Source of the DNA: Cristatella mucedo
Lineage: Eukaryota; Bryozoa; Phylactolaemata; Cristatellidae
Reading direction: 5' to 3'
DNA: 60,000 bases
Assembly (NCBI GenBank): GCA_009760855.2
Contig: WPIO01000014.1
Location: 3,404,501-3,464,500 of the forward strand
In this document: in pieces, positions 10,300 through 21,437 of the stretch
Layout of the letters: each line of letters starts with the position of its first letter
How positions within the stretch are numbered: the stretch's first letter is position 1
The notes under the pieces: model-generated
Told to the model about the DNA's origin: nothing
The model's database searches: none
Seen by the model: the letters and a program-made list of their open reading frames with translations, nothing else
Translations under genes and position numbers: made by a program

Positions 10300-10780
10300 T
10301 ACTAATTTTTTTTTATTTTGATTTTATTGCTGCAATTTTGTGCACAATAAACTGCTTTAACTACGGCATGCTTCAATTTATTTCAGCAGGGTTGGCTTTC
10401 GCGTTTTATCTTGTTCCATCTACCTATCGGGCTGACACTCAGGGTGCGAAGATTTTTGGGCCGGTACTGTATATAGATAGTATTACTATGACGGTCCAGC
10501 AACGACTATTGTCAAAAAATGAGAAATTGAAGATGATTTGCTTCCTTGAGCATGTAGCTGGATCATGCAATCTCACAGTTTAAATTTGACACTAAAACTC
10601 TAGAACTTCATCAGACTATGAACATTAAAGGGTTTTCAAAGGGTAGCCATTGATTCCAGCAGTTCGCATATGCGTACCTCTGGTTTCAGGGTATCCAGCT
10701 CAGCTGCCTCACGAGATCCACGGTCTTCACCAATTTGCATAATTTAGGCTAAGCGTGGCATCAAAATTCACATAATTTCT
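10300..10780. other. Unassigned stretch between Tc1 and the LTR element
   Basis: AT-rich, with a T-run at 10306-10315 just after the Tc1 remnant. An open frame at 10338-10583 has no recognisable similarity and no splice context. Nothing else was identified. Confidence 0.3.
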
Positions 10781-10782
10781 GT

Positions 10783-11000
10783 GGTGGCCTGAGTGCTCGG
10801 CCGGTGCACGCCAGAAGGCCGGGTTCGACCGGTGCACGCTGGCACGTTCTTGACGGCCTTATGTTCTTGTGTTCTGACGTGTTCTGACTTTTGCGTTCTG
10901 ACGTTCTCGACGACCGGTGCACGCACGCTCGTTCTTGACACGCTGGCTCGCCCTTAATGCGATGTGCACACGCTGGCTCGCCCTTGAACCTGATTTTTAC
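10783..11000. repeat. GC-rich minisatellite-like repeats
   Basis: The phrases CGGTGCACGC (10801, 10831, 10915) and CACGCTGGCTCGCCCTT (10939, 10969), plus GACGTTCT/GTGTTCTGACG variants, recur irregularly. The opening GAGTGCTCGGCCGGTGCACG resembles GAGTGCTCAGCCAGTGTATG at 14658. The two blocks may therefore be diverged ends of the retroelement lying between them. Confidence 0.5.
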
Positions 11001-11199
11001 GCTCTTCTTGGCCGCCGAAACACCGGTAGCCTTGGAGAACATGAAATTCAGCCAGATGGTCACTCAGTCCGACGGCAGTAGAGACTTCGCGAATGAGCTG
11101 GGTTGAGAAGTTTGATCTGGCGGCAGAGACTCGATGTATTGCCGCTTCCAACAGCCACAAATTCCTGCCCTCTTTTTAACCGGCGGAGCGTTCTCTGTA

Positions 11200-14100
11200 C
11201 ACAGGAGCGTTGATGGGTAGGCGAAGAAAGATTACACTATATTCAAAGAGGCTCTCCTGGGTGCCTTTTCGGCGGATAAATGTAGAGCGCATGCGCTCAC
11301 GACACGGCGGCTCCAAGCTGGGTACCGGTGGATATATACGCTCGAGTTTGGGCAGGCTGGCCGGACTGGTGAGTGCGGCGGCGAAAGATGATTTGCTAAA
11401 ATGCGCTTTCGTCACCGGGCGTCCCGAGTGTACCGGCGAGCAGCTCCGCGCGGCCTGCGCTCGCGATAAGATGGCGATTTCCGAGGTTGTTGAGAAGGCT
11501 CGAGCGCTCATAAGTCGCTACGAGCCGAGCTACGCGGCTGCAGTCGGGGCGGTGGGAGCTAGAGCCGCTCGTCCAGCTCCAAGAAGAAGCTTTTGCTTCA
11601 CATGCTTCACATGAAAGAGCCCATAAGCCGCGACTGCCGCTCTTTGCAAAGGCACAGAAGGCTGCACCTCGTGTGCGGTGACGACTCGCACCAAGCAGCG
11701 GCATGTCCGGAGCTTCACGCAGAGACGCAGCCAAAAAACGAGTAAGGGGAAGCGCACGTTGTAGCGCCGGCGCACTCCTCTGCCTGTCTACTCAACTGCC
11801 AACGAGAAACGTTCACAACGGTGGTCGCATTATGAAGGCGCTTCTTCGTATCGGCCTCTCTTGGTCGATTGTGACTAAATCGCTGGTACTGCGTGCCACC
11901 TCGGCGAATACTTATCAGATTTACAAGCCTGTAATTACGTTTAATGGAGCAGTTGCTCTTTGCCGGTCGGCGTGCCGCACGACGTGCTCTACGCTGGGCA
12001 TGCCAATAGAGCTTGATTGCCTTGTGTAAAAGATCGTACTGTCGGGCTATGGTATGCTACTTGGCATGGATGCTGTTCTGCCGCTGCGAGGCGTGTTGAT
12101 AGGTCCTGAAGGCGATTCAGTAACCTCCAATAGGCGAGGCAGTGAAATCGGGATACTGTCATGCGAGGTTGGCATTTCTGAGACTTTTCGGTGGTGTACC
12201 GCGATGGAAAATGGGTCGTGAAGTGGCATTGGGCCGACGGCGTTTCGTGTCCCGCTTTGGTAAACCGTGTAGAAGCCTACCGTTTGGCAGGTGACTTGTA
12301 GACCGGCTACGACGTGGAGATCCTAGAATGGATCCTGCGCGGCTGGCTGAAGCCTTTGAATGGGGGTGTGAAGGCCTCGTGCCTCTAATTGCTGTGTTCC
12401 AGGGCAGTAAAGACAAAGTAAGGCCTTTTTTAGACTACCGCGAGCTAAATCAATACGTCTTCAGCCACACTGCCAACGGTGACGTTTGCAGCGAGAAGCT
12501 TCGGGCGTGGCGCCGCATGGGAAGAAATGACTGCATGGTCAAGCTTCGCCAAGCGTAGTAACGCTTCATGTCGACCAGATCCTGCGGAAATATCAAGTTT
12601 CGCCTACCGAGGGAACCGGTAATGCCTTGCACGGCTAGGCTTTGGCTTAAACTTAGCGCCTAAAGTGATGACCGCAGTGCTAGATAGCTTGCTTTCTATG
12701 GATCGACGGGTGCGCGAAAGCACTGACTCATACGTGGACGATATAATTACCAGCAATAACATTGTAACGACTGAACATGCTATCTCTCTCGTATAATAGT
12801 TCGGGCTAGAACCTAAGCCTCCCCCACCCCCGACAAAATTGGTTGGATGACGCGTGCTAGGTTTCAGCATCAATGCCCTTGACGGGAGCTTAAGTGGCGA
12901 AGAGATAACAAAGTTGAGCTGCTTCCTAAAAGCGAGACCCAGAGGCCGCATTTCTCGTGGTGTGGATTGCTAACCAGCCGTTTTCCGTTGCCGAATGGCT
13001 TCGACCGGCGTGCAGCTACGTAAAGAGAGCCACAAGTGACGTATCGTGGGATGCCAAGATTACGGAAGACGTCCGTCGGATGGCACTAGAGATAAGCCGG
13101 CGTGTGATAAAACAAGATTCAGTATCCGACGTCTGGAATGTGCAGTCGACATCCTGCGCACAGGTATGGTGCAACTCAAGCAGCTTAGAGATAGGCGCCA
13201 GCTTTCGAAAGCCAGATGACGTAGCGCATATAAATCTGTCCGAGCTCGAGGCTGTCATAATGGGCTTAAATTTAGCCCTGGCCTGAGGCCTGCGAGAGAT
13301 CGATATGTTTACTGACTCGGCCACTGTGCATTCGTGGCTTCGAACTCTTGTAGAAGGCGATAAGCCAATTCGCATGCGAGGTCTGCGAAAGGCATTATTA
13401 CGAAATAGAACAGCAATAATCCGCGACGTAATTAAGGAATATGACCAAGTGAGAATGAAGCTAGTCCGTTCATCCGCCAACAAAGCAGACCACCTAATGT
13501 GTGTGTCGCAGCCTTGGCTCAATCCAATCGCGAATCTCGCAGCCGCTGCTCCAGCACAAGAAGTAAATCTGTGCTATCTCCACGACTTACATGACCTGGG
13601 GGTTTACCGCACGTTGCACATAGCCAGGCTCTGCTTTCCCGGCATGTCCATAACGTGCGAGCGGGCGGAGCGTTAAATTATGCATGCGTTGCCGGTCTGT
13701 GGATCCAGCGCCAGTGTCTTGGAGTCCTTGACATCTGGAGGTAGATGCCAATTGCCGCCGCCTATCCACTGATTTTACCTTCTTCTACGGGCAAATTATC
13801 TTATACTTGTCGACAGCGGCCCCAGCAGGTTGGCCATCTCGTGGCTTATCCCCGACTAGAGCGAGACCTCGGTGGTTCGACACTTGGAAGAGATATTCCG
13901 AGAAAGGGGTCCACATTTAGCAGCTCTTAAAAAATGGACAATTCCGACTCCTTCCGATCTAACGCTGTTGCACGATACGCAAAATTTATCTGTGTGCCTG
14001 CCATTCCTCTAGAAACGGTATAGGAGAGCGAAACCCCCAAACCATAAAATGAATGGCAGCCCGTAGTGGATGGGACATTCTGATGATGATGTACTGGTAC

Positions 14101-14500
14101 CATCTACCAGCCACAGCCGGATTGAGCACCAGGTCATCGCCTAGCAGGCAGCTTTTCTCGTAGGAATAGTAAACACCGATGGCTCGGAAGCCTCGCATTA
14201 AAAGGCCTGACAAATGTGTCTTTATAGGGTCAGTCGGTTCTATTACCCCCACCCTCCAGAACGCGTTGTTCCGCATTAGCCTCAGGGACAGTTACTGCTC
14301 CGGTTGGAGGAGTCGGCATTGAAATCGGTGGAATAAGCCGACATGTAGCGGACATCAGACCGGTACCAATCGCAAGGAACCCCTCGAAACGAACTTTGAT
14401 TCTAGTCTTGGTAGTGCGGCCAGAGCCGATGAGCCCAGCAGATAGCTGCGGCCAAGATGGAACCTGAGGCCACCGTCGTAATATGGGGTCTACGTGCTTA
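11200..14500 (+). mobile_element. Decayed LTR retrotransposon (gag-protease-RT-RNase H-integrase)
   Basis: The plus strand shows the domain order of a Metaviridae-like retroelement. There is a gag-like region at about 11340-11590 followed by zinc-knuckle remnants (CFTC, SHQAAACP), and a protease end LLGMDAV near 12058. Reverse transcriptase has KVRPFLDYRELNQYV (about 12415-12460), RLGFGLNLAPKVM and YVDD (about 12730). RNase H at about 13140-13310 has one acidic residue replaced (VWCNSSS) but keeps HINLSELEAV and MFTDSATVHSWL. An integrase zinc-binding region holds His and Cys residues (about 13580-13720). Every domain is interrupted by stops or frameshifts. The RNase H and integrase wording resembles a lineage common in arthropods and other invertebrates. 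It is inactive. Confidence 0.8.
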
Positions 14501-15111
14501 CTGTTTAGCTAAATATTTTTGATGCAGCGTTTCACTTTCGATGCTAATATGTGTCATGCTTTTCGCTTCCACCGATTTGAGATATAATGTTAGCTTGTGC
14601 TTCGGTTAGCCCTGCTTGACATGTGATCTTTAGATCATGGAGGCTTGTAGTCCGAGTGCTCAGCCAGTGTATGCTGGCAGGCTGGGTTCAACAGGGGCAG
14701 CTGACTCGCCCTTGACGTGACCTAGCCCGCCGGTGGCAAGTAGGCCGGGGCTAGCTGACCGGCAAAGTTAGTGGGAAGACTGGTAGAGGTGAAAGCTGTT
14801 GTATGCTGTCGCTCTGCGATTGCTAGCCACATACACAATTTTTTAAGCCTTCTCGGTGTCAACGTGTCATCGCTTGTGTTCCGTTAGATCTTCAAGATTC
14901 AATTTTAGCAGGGTTTTTCGGAATCCCGAATTTCAGTATAGCAGGCAACTACTTCATCGTTCAGAGACTCAATATCACATTCAGTTCGTGCTTAAACACG
15001 CCAATAAAGAACTCCTTTCACTTTCAACGTTCATCAATAATGACAGCGATGTGGCTAGCAAAAAATGATTTCTAATGTTAAGCAGCAATAACTACGCCTC
15101 TTATACTAAGT
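14500..15111. other. Possible 3' end region of the LTR retroelement
   Basis: No coding sequence. GAGTGCTCAGCCAGTGTATG and GGCTGGGTTCAACAGG at 14658-14695 resemble the block at 10792, at roughly three quarters identity by eye, and could be the matching terminal repeat. The remainder is unassigned. Confidence 0.35.
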
Positions 15112-15515
15112 GTGACAAACGGGACGCGTGGCTTCCACGTTAGGGCCGAACTAACCTGCAAACGCAGAGCCCATAACGGTCTCAGCAGATGTATTTCGGT
15201 GACGCCTGAGCCTTGCATGCGCTTGATTCGACTTGATTTGAATTTGGTGACTTGATTCGAATGATAGTTGTGTGGTTTTATTTAATTGATGACACTGCCC
15301 CTGATCGCTGTACGAGTGGGCTGTGACACTCGATGTGGTAAGCAGCCGGACGTGCTATTAGTGTTTGTTTTGACAAGGGAGTCAGGGGACTCCGGTGGGC
15401 GAGAGGGACGAGGAGAGTTGTGCTTCGCCCTGCTCCGTGTGGAGGTGGAATAAACTGGTGGTGTTGCTCGTCGGCTGGTGTTCTGTGCCGTTCGCGACGA
15501 TAATTCAGACTACAA
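15112..15515 (+). mobile_element. LTR-like sequence
   Basis: This starts TGTGACAAACGGGACGCG and contains GGAATAAACTGGTGGTGTTG (15448-15467) followed by CTCGTCGGCTGG, a typical LTR polyadenylation (R-U5) arrangement. The same arrangement recurs at 20118-20155 inside a hAT element. No matched second LTR or target duplication was found, so it is either a solo LTR or the end of the 11.2-14.5 kb element. Confidence 0.35.
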
Positions 15516-15557
15516 GTTGAACATCCTATGTATACAAATATAAATATAAATAAATAA

Positions 15558-15558
15558 A

Positions 15559-15604
<46 letters not shown>

Positions 15605-15650
15605 TGTGTGTGTTGTCTGTGTTGTGTGTCTCTGTGTGTGTTTGTGTGGG
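15558..15650. repeat. (AT)n / (GT)n microsatellite
   Basis: An (AT)n run passes directly into (GT)n and then imperfect GT-rich repeats. The open frame over it, full of Cys and Val, is an artefact of the repeat. Confidence 0.9.
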
Positions 15651-15717
15651 TTATATAATCAGTCCGTTTGCACTTCCTCAAATTAATACTAAAACGAGCA
15701 CACTAATTGTTACTATC

Positions 15718-16605
15718 TATAATAATAATAATAATGCACTTGATAAAGCGCCCTCGGAGAACTCAATCTCTTATTAGGCGCTTTACATTTGCTGCAAAGG
15801 GAAACGCGATTGAATCGTGAGTAATATCGTGCCTGATAAACAACATGAATAACCTGGTTCGGGGTGACATGCACAGGGTCAGCATGCAAATGAGGTTAGT
15901 GGCAGCATGCACAGTTTCAGCACGCATATGCACATGAAGGACAAATCACAGGGACCCACTAAATGCTGTCCTAAATAGGTGTGTTTAAGCTCTTTTTAAA
16001 TGTGGTAAAATCAGGGAATGTTCTGACGCAAGTCGGGAGGGATTTCCAGGCTTTGGGAGCGTACGAACTAAAATCATGGTCTCCAAAAGATTTGAGGTTT
16101 GTACAAGGTATTGGTAAACTGTTGGATTCCGAAAAGCGAGTGGTACGATGCTTGGCCTGGTGGGGTAGTGAATCTGAGAGATAGGATGGAGCCAAAGAAT
16201 GAAGTGACGTAAAAGTGAGCGACAAAACCTTGAAGTCGATCCATTGCTTGACTGGGAGCCAGTGCAGGCCAGCGAGAAGTGGAGTAATGTGGCAACTGCG
16301 ACACTCACGACAGACAAGCCTAGCTGTAGAGTTTTGCTCCAGCTGCAATCACCTGATTGCACATGCCGGTAGGCCAGCAGGCAGTGAGTTACAGAAGTCA
16401 AGACGGGATGTCACAAATGCATGGACCAACTTAGACGTGGTATCCTTATCTAAACAAACCCGAAGTTTAGCAATGTTATGTAGCTGAAAGTATGTAGACT
16501 TGATTGTGGACCTGCTGAGGTCGTCTAACGAGAGGTCACTTTGGAACATGACACCTAGATTTCGAGCTGATTCAACAGGAGATATGCTGGCAGAGCCAAT
16601 TTTCC
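15718..16605 (-). mobile_element. LINE-A copy 3 (3' half)
   Basis: The (AAT)n end at 15718 and the GCGCCCTCGGAGAACTCAAT tail are followed on the minus strand by reverse transcriptase C-terminal sequence: NLGVMFQSDLSLDDL, VTSRLDFCNSLPAGLPACAI, CRECRSCHITPLLAGLHWLP and SYAPKAWKSLPTCVRTFPDF. Homology stops abruptly at about 16605, giving a 5' truncation. Two frames are needed to read it, so it is a pseudogene. Confidence 0.85.
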
Positions 16606-16794
16606 ACATAAATAGTCCACATGCGGAGCATAATGCATCCGCTCGGTGCAAGCACTCATCGATGCTCTGTCAATCAACTATCACTGTTTACCATTGACTA
16701 ACTCAGCAATAACATAAAATAAATGTCAGTTTCTGGCACCTGCAGTTTCACACTTCAATGGATGTTCCTGTATACGCCGGCCTAGCCGCCCTTG

Positions 16795-16830
16795 TTTGGC
16801 CTAGGGGTAAGGTGCTTGCCCTTAACGCGG
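16795..16830 (+). repeat. SINE1 head fragment
   Basis: GTTTGGCCTAGGGGTAAGGT followed by GCTTGCCC matches the A-box half of SINE1 only. Some 200 unrelated bases then follow before a minus-strand SINE1 at 17013. It is a truncated remnant. Confidence 0.5.
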
Positions 16831-17012
16831 AGTGAATGAGTTAAGACGCAGCGGCGCAGCAGCTCTGACGGCGTTTCGCAGTCTAAAGAATCTTGAGCAT
16901 CCGTTACATCCGCACACTGCGAATCGCCGGGAATCGACCGGGACTGCGCGAGGTCACCTCCGCCGGGGGCGTTCAGCAGCCAGCCCCCTGCAGACGATAC
17001 TGAAACCTTAAA

Positions 17013-17153
17013 TATAGATATAATTAATTTGTATAGCACCCCAAGAGAACCTAATCTCTATTCAGGCGCTTCACATATGCCGCGGTGCACCAGCCGTCGA
17101 CCTCAGACGGGCCTCGGTCGGGGCAAGCACCTCAACCGCTGGACCAAACCAGC
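17013..17153 (-). repeat. SINE1 copy
   Basis: Minus-strand tRNA-like head (GGTTTGGTCCAGCGGTTGAG), the B-box region GTCGACGGCTGGTG, and the LINE-A-like tail with GCGCCTGAATAGAGATTAGG ending at an A/T-rich stretch near 17013. Confidence 0.75.
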
Positions 17154-17159
17154 AACCTT

Positions 17160-18240
17160 ATCGGGTAAGCGCGACGCACGCAACGGTAAGGTTGCTCTGT
17201 GGCATTGGACAGCGTTCTCGAATGATTGGACTCATCAAGCGGCCTCGGCCGAGTAGAGAGGGCCGTTTGCGTAGGCTGGCTCATGCCTTTGGGAGGCTCG
17301 CGCGTGTCGTCGCTAGCGACGTCGCAAACATTGCTAGGTAGCCCGCTGTGAATCGAATCTTGCTTCTTGAATCTTGACACGCGACCCGCCTGCTCGAGTT
17401 GAGAAGAGCGCTCCTCGGCCAAATGACAGGGCTAGAGGTTCCGGCGGACCGACGCTCGCGTTAGCTCCGAGCATCCTGCCATATTGAGTTGAACCGGCCG
17501 GCGGTCTTCCCTCCGGTCGGTACGGAATGACCGGCGGCTGAGGCCGCTCGGCCTCGGTCGCGCGTGCCTCGGACGTCGCTGGCTTTCCTCGTCGCCTCGC
17601 CCGTCCGCCGTCCGCTACGCGCGGCCACTCATAGCGCGCAAGTCCGCATCGTCGGCCCACCCGTGAGCAGCAGCATTAACCGGAGTCTTCCGCTTCCGCC
17701 TCTCCCTCGCACTGCCCGCCCAGCTTTTGCGAAGGGCCGCTGCTGGCGCTTTTGCGAAGGGCCTAGCTGCTGGCGCTTGACAATCTCCAAGCGACGCGTC
17801 GCGCGCCGCTCGAGCGGCGCCCCGTCTGTCCGCGGCGCTCTTCGGAAACGGCGGTGATAGCTGTCGCTTCGGGCGTCGCGCGTTTTAGCTGAGCTCGCCG
17901 TCGTCGCCGCCGCCCTTCGAGAGCGCCTGCCTGCATCCTGCGTCTGCCGCCGCGACTGGAACTTCCGGTGGGAAGCCTGCCAGACTCGTCTGATGGATGC
18001 CGGAGGAGAGAGCTCTCGATTAGTCAAGGCGTCGCGGCAGTCTCCCTGGCTCACGCTTTAGGCTAGCGAGCTGCGCGTGCAACGGCGCTCGCGAGTGCGC
18101 CAGCCGCTGCCCGCGCTGGCCGCAGCGCTCCCCGCTCGGCGGCGAAGCGGCCGGTCAAGGCCACTCGGCCTAGTCGCAACCCTCGGTAGATGGCTCGCCG
18201 ATGGCGCTTCGGCTCCCTGGCATTTTGGGTAGCGGTTTTC
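17160..18240. other. CpG-rich, high-GC block of unknown nature
   Basis: About 1.1 kb of markedly GC- and CpG-dense sequence, unlike the AT-leaning flanks, with overlapping Arg/Ala/Pro-rich open frames on both strands that look like compositional artefacts. It lies between a SINE1 and a LINE-A fragment. A direct repeat occurs at 17727-17775 (TTTTGCGAAGGGCC and GCTGCTGGCGCTT, each twice). It could be a CpG island, or an unrecognised repeat or transposon 5' region. No exon with good splice sites was found. Confidence 0.4.
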
Positions 18241-18244
18241 TTCA

Positions 18245-18640
18245 CCCACCTTTGAGTTATCTATCAGCCTAGCTAGGTTTGTCTGTCGAGAACGTCGCAG
18301 ATGCCACGTCATACCACTTATTTGCTGACCTGCACTGGCTACCAGTCAAGCAACGGATCGACTTCTAGGTTTTGTCGTTCACTTTTAGGTCCCTTCATTC
18401 TTTGGCTCCAGCCTAGCTAGTCAGATCTACTCCCCCACCAGGCCAAGCATCGTACCACTCGCTTTTCGGAATCTAACTGTTTACCAATACTTCGTACAAA
18501 CCTCAGATCCTTTGGAGACCGTGCATTTAGTTCGTATGCTCCCAAAGCCTGGAACTCACTCCCGACTTTCGTCACAACATCCCCTGATTTGACCACATTT
18601 GAAAAGAACTTAAGTGCATCTGTTTAGGACAGCAAAGGAT
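18245..18640 (+). mobile_element. LINE-A copy 4 (reverse transcriptase C terminus), plus strand
   Basis: Plus-strand sequence corresponds to the HITPLLADLHWLPVKQRIDF, LPHQAKHRTTRFSESN and FGDRAFSSYAPKAWNSLP regions of other copies, with several frameshifts. It lacks the (ATT)n tail at its right end, so it is truncated at both ends. Confidence 0.75.
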
Positions 18641-18924
18641 CGATTAAAACAGGACTCAAACCCATGACCATGGTCGTGAAGAGTGAGTGCCTTATCCTGG
18701 GATAAAACCCTAGAGCTAGTGTAATTAGTCATACCACTGCCGAACTTAACTCTGAAATGCTTGCTTTCCCACTAAGGAATATGGAGACCAAGGTATCAAT
18801 AAAGTAAGTAGGCTTATTTCTGAGATATTGACAGTAAAAAAGTGTAAGAGGTTATCTGATATAAAAGTCACATTTATATTGCAACCGAAGGGCCTTAGCG
18901 ATGCTAGCACACGCTTCCAGCGTG

Positions 18925-19006
18925 CAATAAAGAATTGCCTGCTGCAGGACTCGAACTCGCGACCCAGATCGAGGCTTTGAGTCCTTCAGCAGGCAGTTCT
19001 TTATTG
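18925..19006. repeat. 28-bp inverted repeat (hairpin) around a tRNA-SINE-like core
   Basis: The arm CAATAAAGAATTGCCTGCTG plus CAGGACTC at 18925-18952 is repeated as its reverse complement at 18979-19006, with 26 of 28 positions paired and a 26-base loop. The left arm and loop hold a B-box-like element on the minus strand (GCGAGTTCGAGTCCTGCAGC), as in the SINE2 head. It may therefore be a palindromic rearrangement of a SINE. Confidence 0.8.
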
Positions 19007-19009
19007 CCC

Positions 19010-19780
19010 TAGAACTTCTGCACTGGCTAAAGCTCGAATGCTAAAAAAACTTGGTTGATCTTGTACCTGATCCAGTACCTTGTGCTTCTTTCATATGCAC
19101 CCAAGGATAAGTAAGCGACCTGTCCTACTCTTGATCTTACAGAACTCGAAAAACTGTGTACTCGCATGCACCCAAAGCTGGTCTATACGTGTACAATGTA
19201 GACATATGAGAACTCTTGACTGATCATTGTCCTCATCCAGCTGCTGTATTGCAGTAGAAACCTTTTGACTTGCAAAGTTTTGCATGATATTTGAGAGTGA
19301 ACATTGGCACACTTTTTGTTTTGCTCTGCCACCAGTTTCCTTATCAGTAGGAAAATCGACAGCTGGGAACCTTATGTTTATGATGTTTGTCTATGGTAAA
19401 ATTACTGCTCCTCTTTTCGTAAGTGAAGGAATGAGAGAGCACATGTTCACTTGCAGATAGCAGGGTCCTCCTTGTCGCTCTTTGATTGCCATGCCGCGCC
19501 CGTGGTCGTCGATATAGATCCTGCGAGAGATAACCCGAGTGCACTTCAAGCTCCCCCAGCGAACTCTGTGAAACTCTACCATTCTCTCCCGTGCCCTCCT
19601 TTCCCCTCCGCTGCAGTTCTATCTCAAACCCTAGCACCAGTCAATATATCGAGAACAAATGACGAGTTACTTCAATGCGAGCAAACAGCCGCCAGGACCC
19701 AAAAAAGGTTAGCAGAAGATGAGAGAAAATTCGAGAAATTTAATGCTTGTGTGTATAATAAGTGTAGCAAGATTACCAGC
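19010..19780. other. Unassigned stretch
   Basis: No recognised gene or repeat. An open frame at 19451-19786 (111 codons) has a charged C-terminal part (QKRLAEDERKFEKFNACVY) but runs to the edge of the hAT element and has no splice context or recognised family. It is not called as a gene. Confidence 0.25.
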
Positions 19781-19788
19781 CGTTAGAA

Positions 19789-20356
19789 CAGCGGTTCTCA
19801 ACCTGTGGGTCGCGTCCTATTTGGGGGTCGAACGACTCTTTCACAGGGGTCGCCCAAGACCATAGGAAAATACGCATTTCCGCATTTTCCACACAGTAAT
19901 TTTATGGTTGGGGGTCGCCACTGTAGTTGGATTTTATGCAGACCTGTACTGCTCCTCTGGAAAAATGGTGGTGGATTCACCATCAGAGTCGTCCAGTGCA
20001 CAGCTGTGGTCCGCCTCGAATGAATCATCGGGGTCGGCGAGTACACAGCCGTGGTAGAGGAAAAGGGACTCGAATGGGGCGAAGGGAGTCGTGCATCCCT
20101 CTGTTCCGTGCGTCGTACATTAAACTGTTGGTGTTGGTCATCGGCTGGCTCTCGGCGTGCGTGAACCGAACAACAAGCTATTTCTGGGGATGGAGCCAAT
20201 GACCCCCTTTAAGATGTCGTGTGCAGCGTTTCAAAGCTTCGACGGCTTTGGAGATTTCGTTGGCTGGCTGCTGAAATTCGAGAGAGAGATCGAGAAAAGT
20301 AGCTACGGACATGAGAAACTGTATTAAAGGGTCGCAGCATTAGGAAGGTTGAGAAG
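19789..20356 (+). mobile_element. Non-autonomous hAT element, SPIN/Charlie-like, copy 1, with a nested LTR
   Basis: The left end CAGCGGTTCTCAACCTGTGG and following GGGGGTCGAACGACTCTTTC, and the right end AAAGGGTCGCAGCATTAGG to GGTTGAGAAG, closely resemble the ends of SPIN/Charlie-type hAT elements. Flanking 8-mers CGTTAGAA (19781-19788) and TGTTAGAA (20357-20364) differ at one base, consistent with the 8-bp hAT target duplication. Compared with the copies at 54616 and 57004, about 390 bases (19922-20310) are extra. Confidence 0.8.
19922..20310 (+). mobile_element. LTR-like insertion inside the hAT element
   Basis: This interrupts the hAT sequence between GGTCGCCAC and ATGAGAAACTGTATTAAAGG, which are contiguous in related copies. 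Its ACATTAAACTGTTGGTGTTG plus CATCGGCTGG stretch (20117-20150) corresponds to GGAATAAACTGGTGGTGTTG plus CGTCGGCTGG at 15448. Both are thus the polyadenylation zone of one LTR family. The boundaries are inferred by comparison only. Confidence 0.45.
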
Positions 20357-20364
20357 TGTTAGAA

Positions 20365-21280
20365 GGAACCGTCAAGCAGATTGCGCCTGCAGTCGATTTT
20401 GCCTTTTCCCGCAGTCCCAAGCTCAGCTCAGCTCAGCGGTCTCGCGCTCCGTCTCGTTGGCTGAGATCTACTTGGCGCTCGGTCAATCAGCAGCAGTTTG
20501 CTGCTCCGAAATAAACCTCACGAGATCAAGGCGCCCGGTGCTCTGCAATTGGCTGGCGTGAGAGTGCTCGGTGCAGCTGGAAACAGTGGCGGTCACCACT
20601 GAAATGCACAACTGTTTATTCTGTAGAGAGAGCAGAAACAATTCGACAGCTAGCAATGCCTGGCAACTGGGTGCAAATCACCTTTAGCTCGCCCTAGCGT
20701 CGTGCCAGTGCTCAAATGAAGCGGAAATATTGAAGCCATCGACGCCTGCCTACTAGTCTGTCCACTCGACTAGCAGAAACCTCGAGTAGGTTCAACGGCG
20801 AACTACCCTACCAGTTTCCGGCGTTCCGAGTGGAATCTCGGAAGTCAAGTTTCGCAGTGAAGAAATCTTGGAGGAAAGAAGTCAATCGATTTGAGCACCG
20901 AGCCCGGGAAGCGCAGGAGAGACCCTGCAGGGTTAACGAAGTGTCCAACGCATTAGCCTGCGCTGCAATCCAGCCGCCTCCAGGTGGAGCGCTGCCCTCG
21001 GGCGCTCAGGTCAGGCATGTATCGCGAGGTCAAAGTGGTATTCAGCGACACACCTGTAGCACGACGCTTCAATTCGATTCCAAGCATGCAGCGCTGAGAA
21101 GCGGCAGTGTTGAGTGCGCGTGCTGTTGTTGTAGTTAGCACGGGAACGCCTCACCAGCGGCCAATGGTTAGGCAATCGGCACAGCCCTGCGTCCTGCTAC
21201 TAACGTACACGGGATACTACCCGACGCATCCATCCCCCACTTTGGGGCATTCCCCAACGCCGGTAATTCCCTGGCTCCCT
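20365..21280. other. Unassigned stretch with LTR-like features
   Basis: GC-moderate sequence without recognised coding. CTCAGCTCAGCTCAGC at about 20416 and CGAAATAAACCTCACGAG at 20506 resemble LTR promoter/polyadenylation zones, but no partner repeat was found. Confidence 0.25.
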
Positions 21281-21321
21281 CTCTCTCTCTCTCTAAATAT
21301 ATATATATATATATATGTGTG

Positions 21322-21365
<44 letters not shown>

Positions 21366-21406
21366 CTTGTGTTCGCACTTGTGACTCCACGAGACTTGCT
21401 AGATCT

Positions 21407-21437
<31 letters not shown>

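Noticed and set aside
11210-11614. 134-codon open frame as a cellular gene
   Set aside because: Its position just upstream of zinc-knuckle, protease and reverse transcriptase remnants makes it part of a retroelement gag.
17334-18054. Overlapping Arg/Ala-rich open frames on both strands
   Set aside because: High GC lowers stop frequency on both strands. None has motifs or consistent splice sites.
19451-19786. 111-codon open frame before the hAT element
   Set aside because: No recognised family and no splice signals, and it ends at the transposon boundary.
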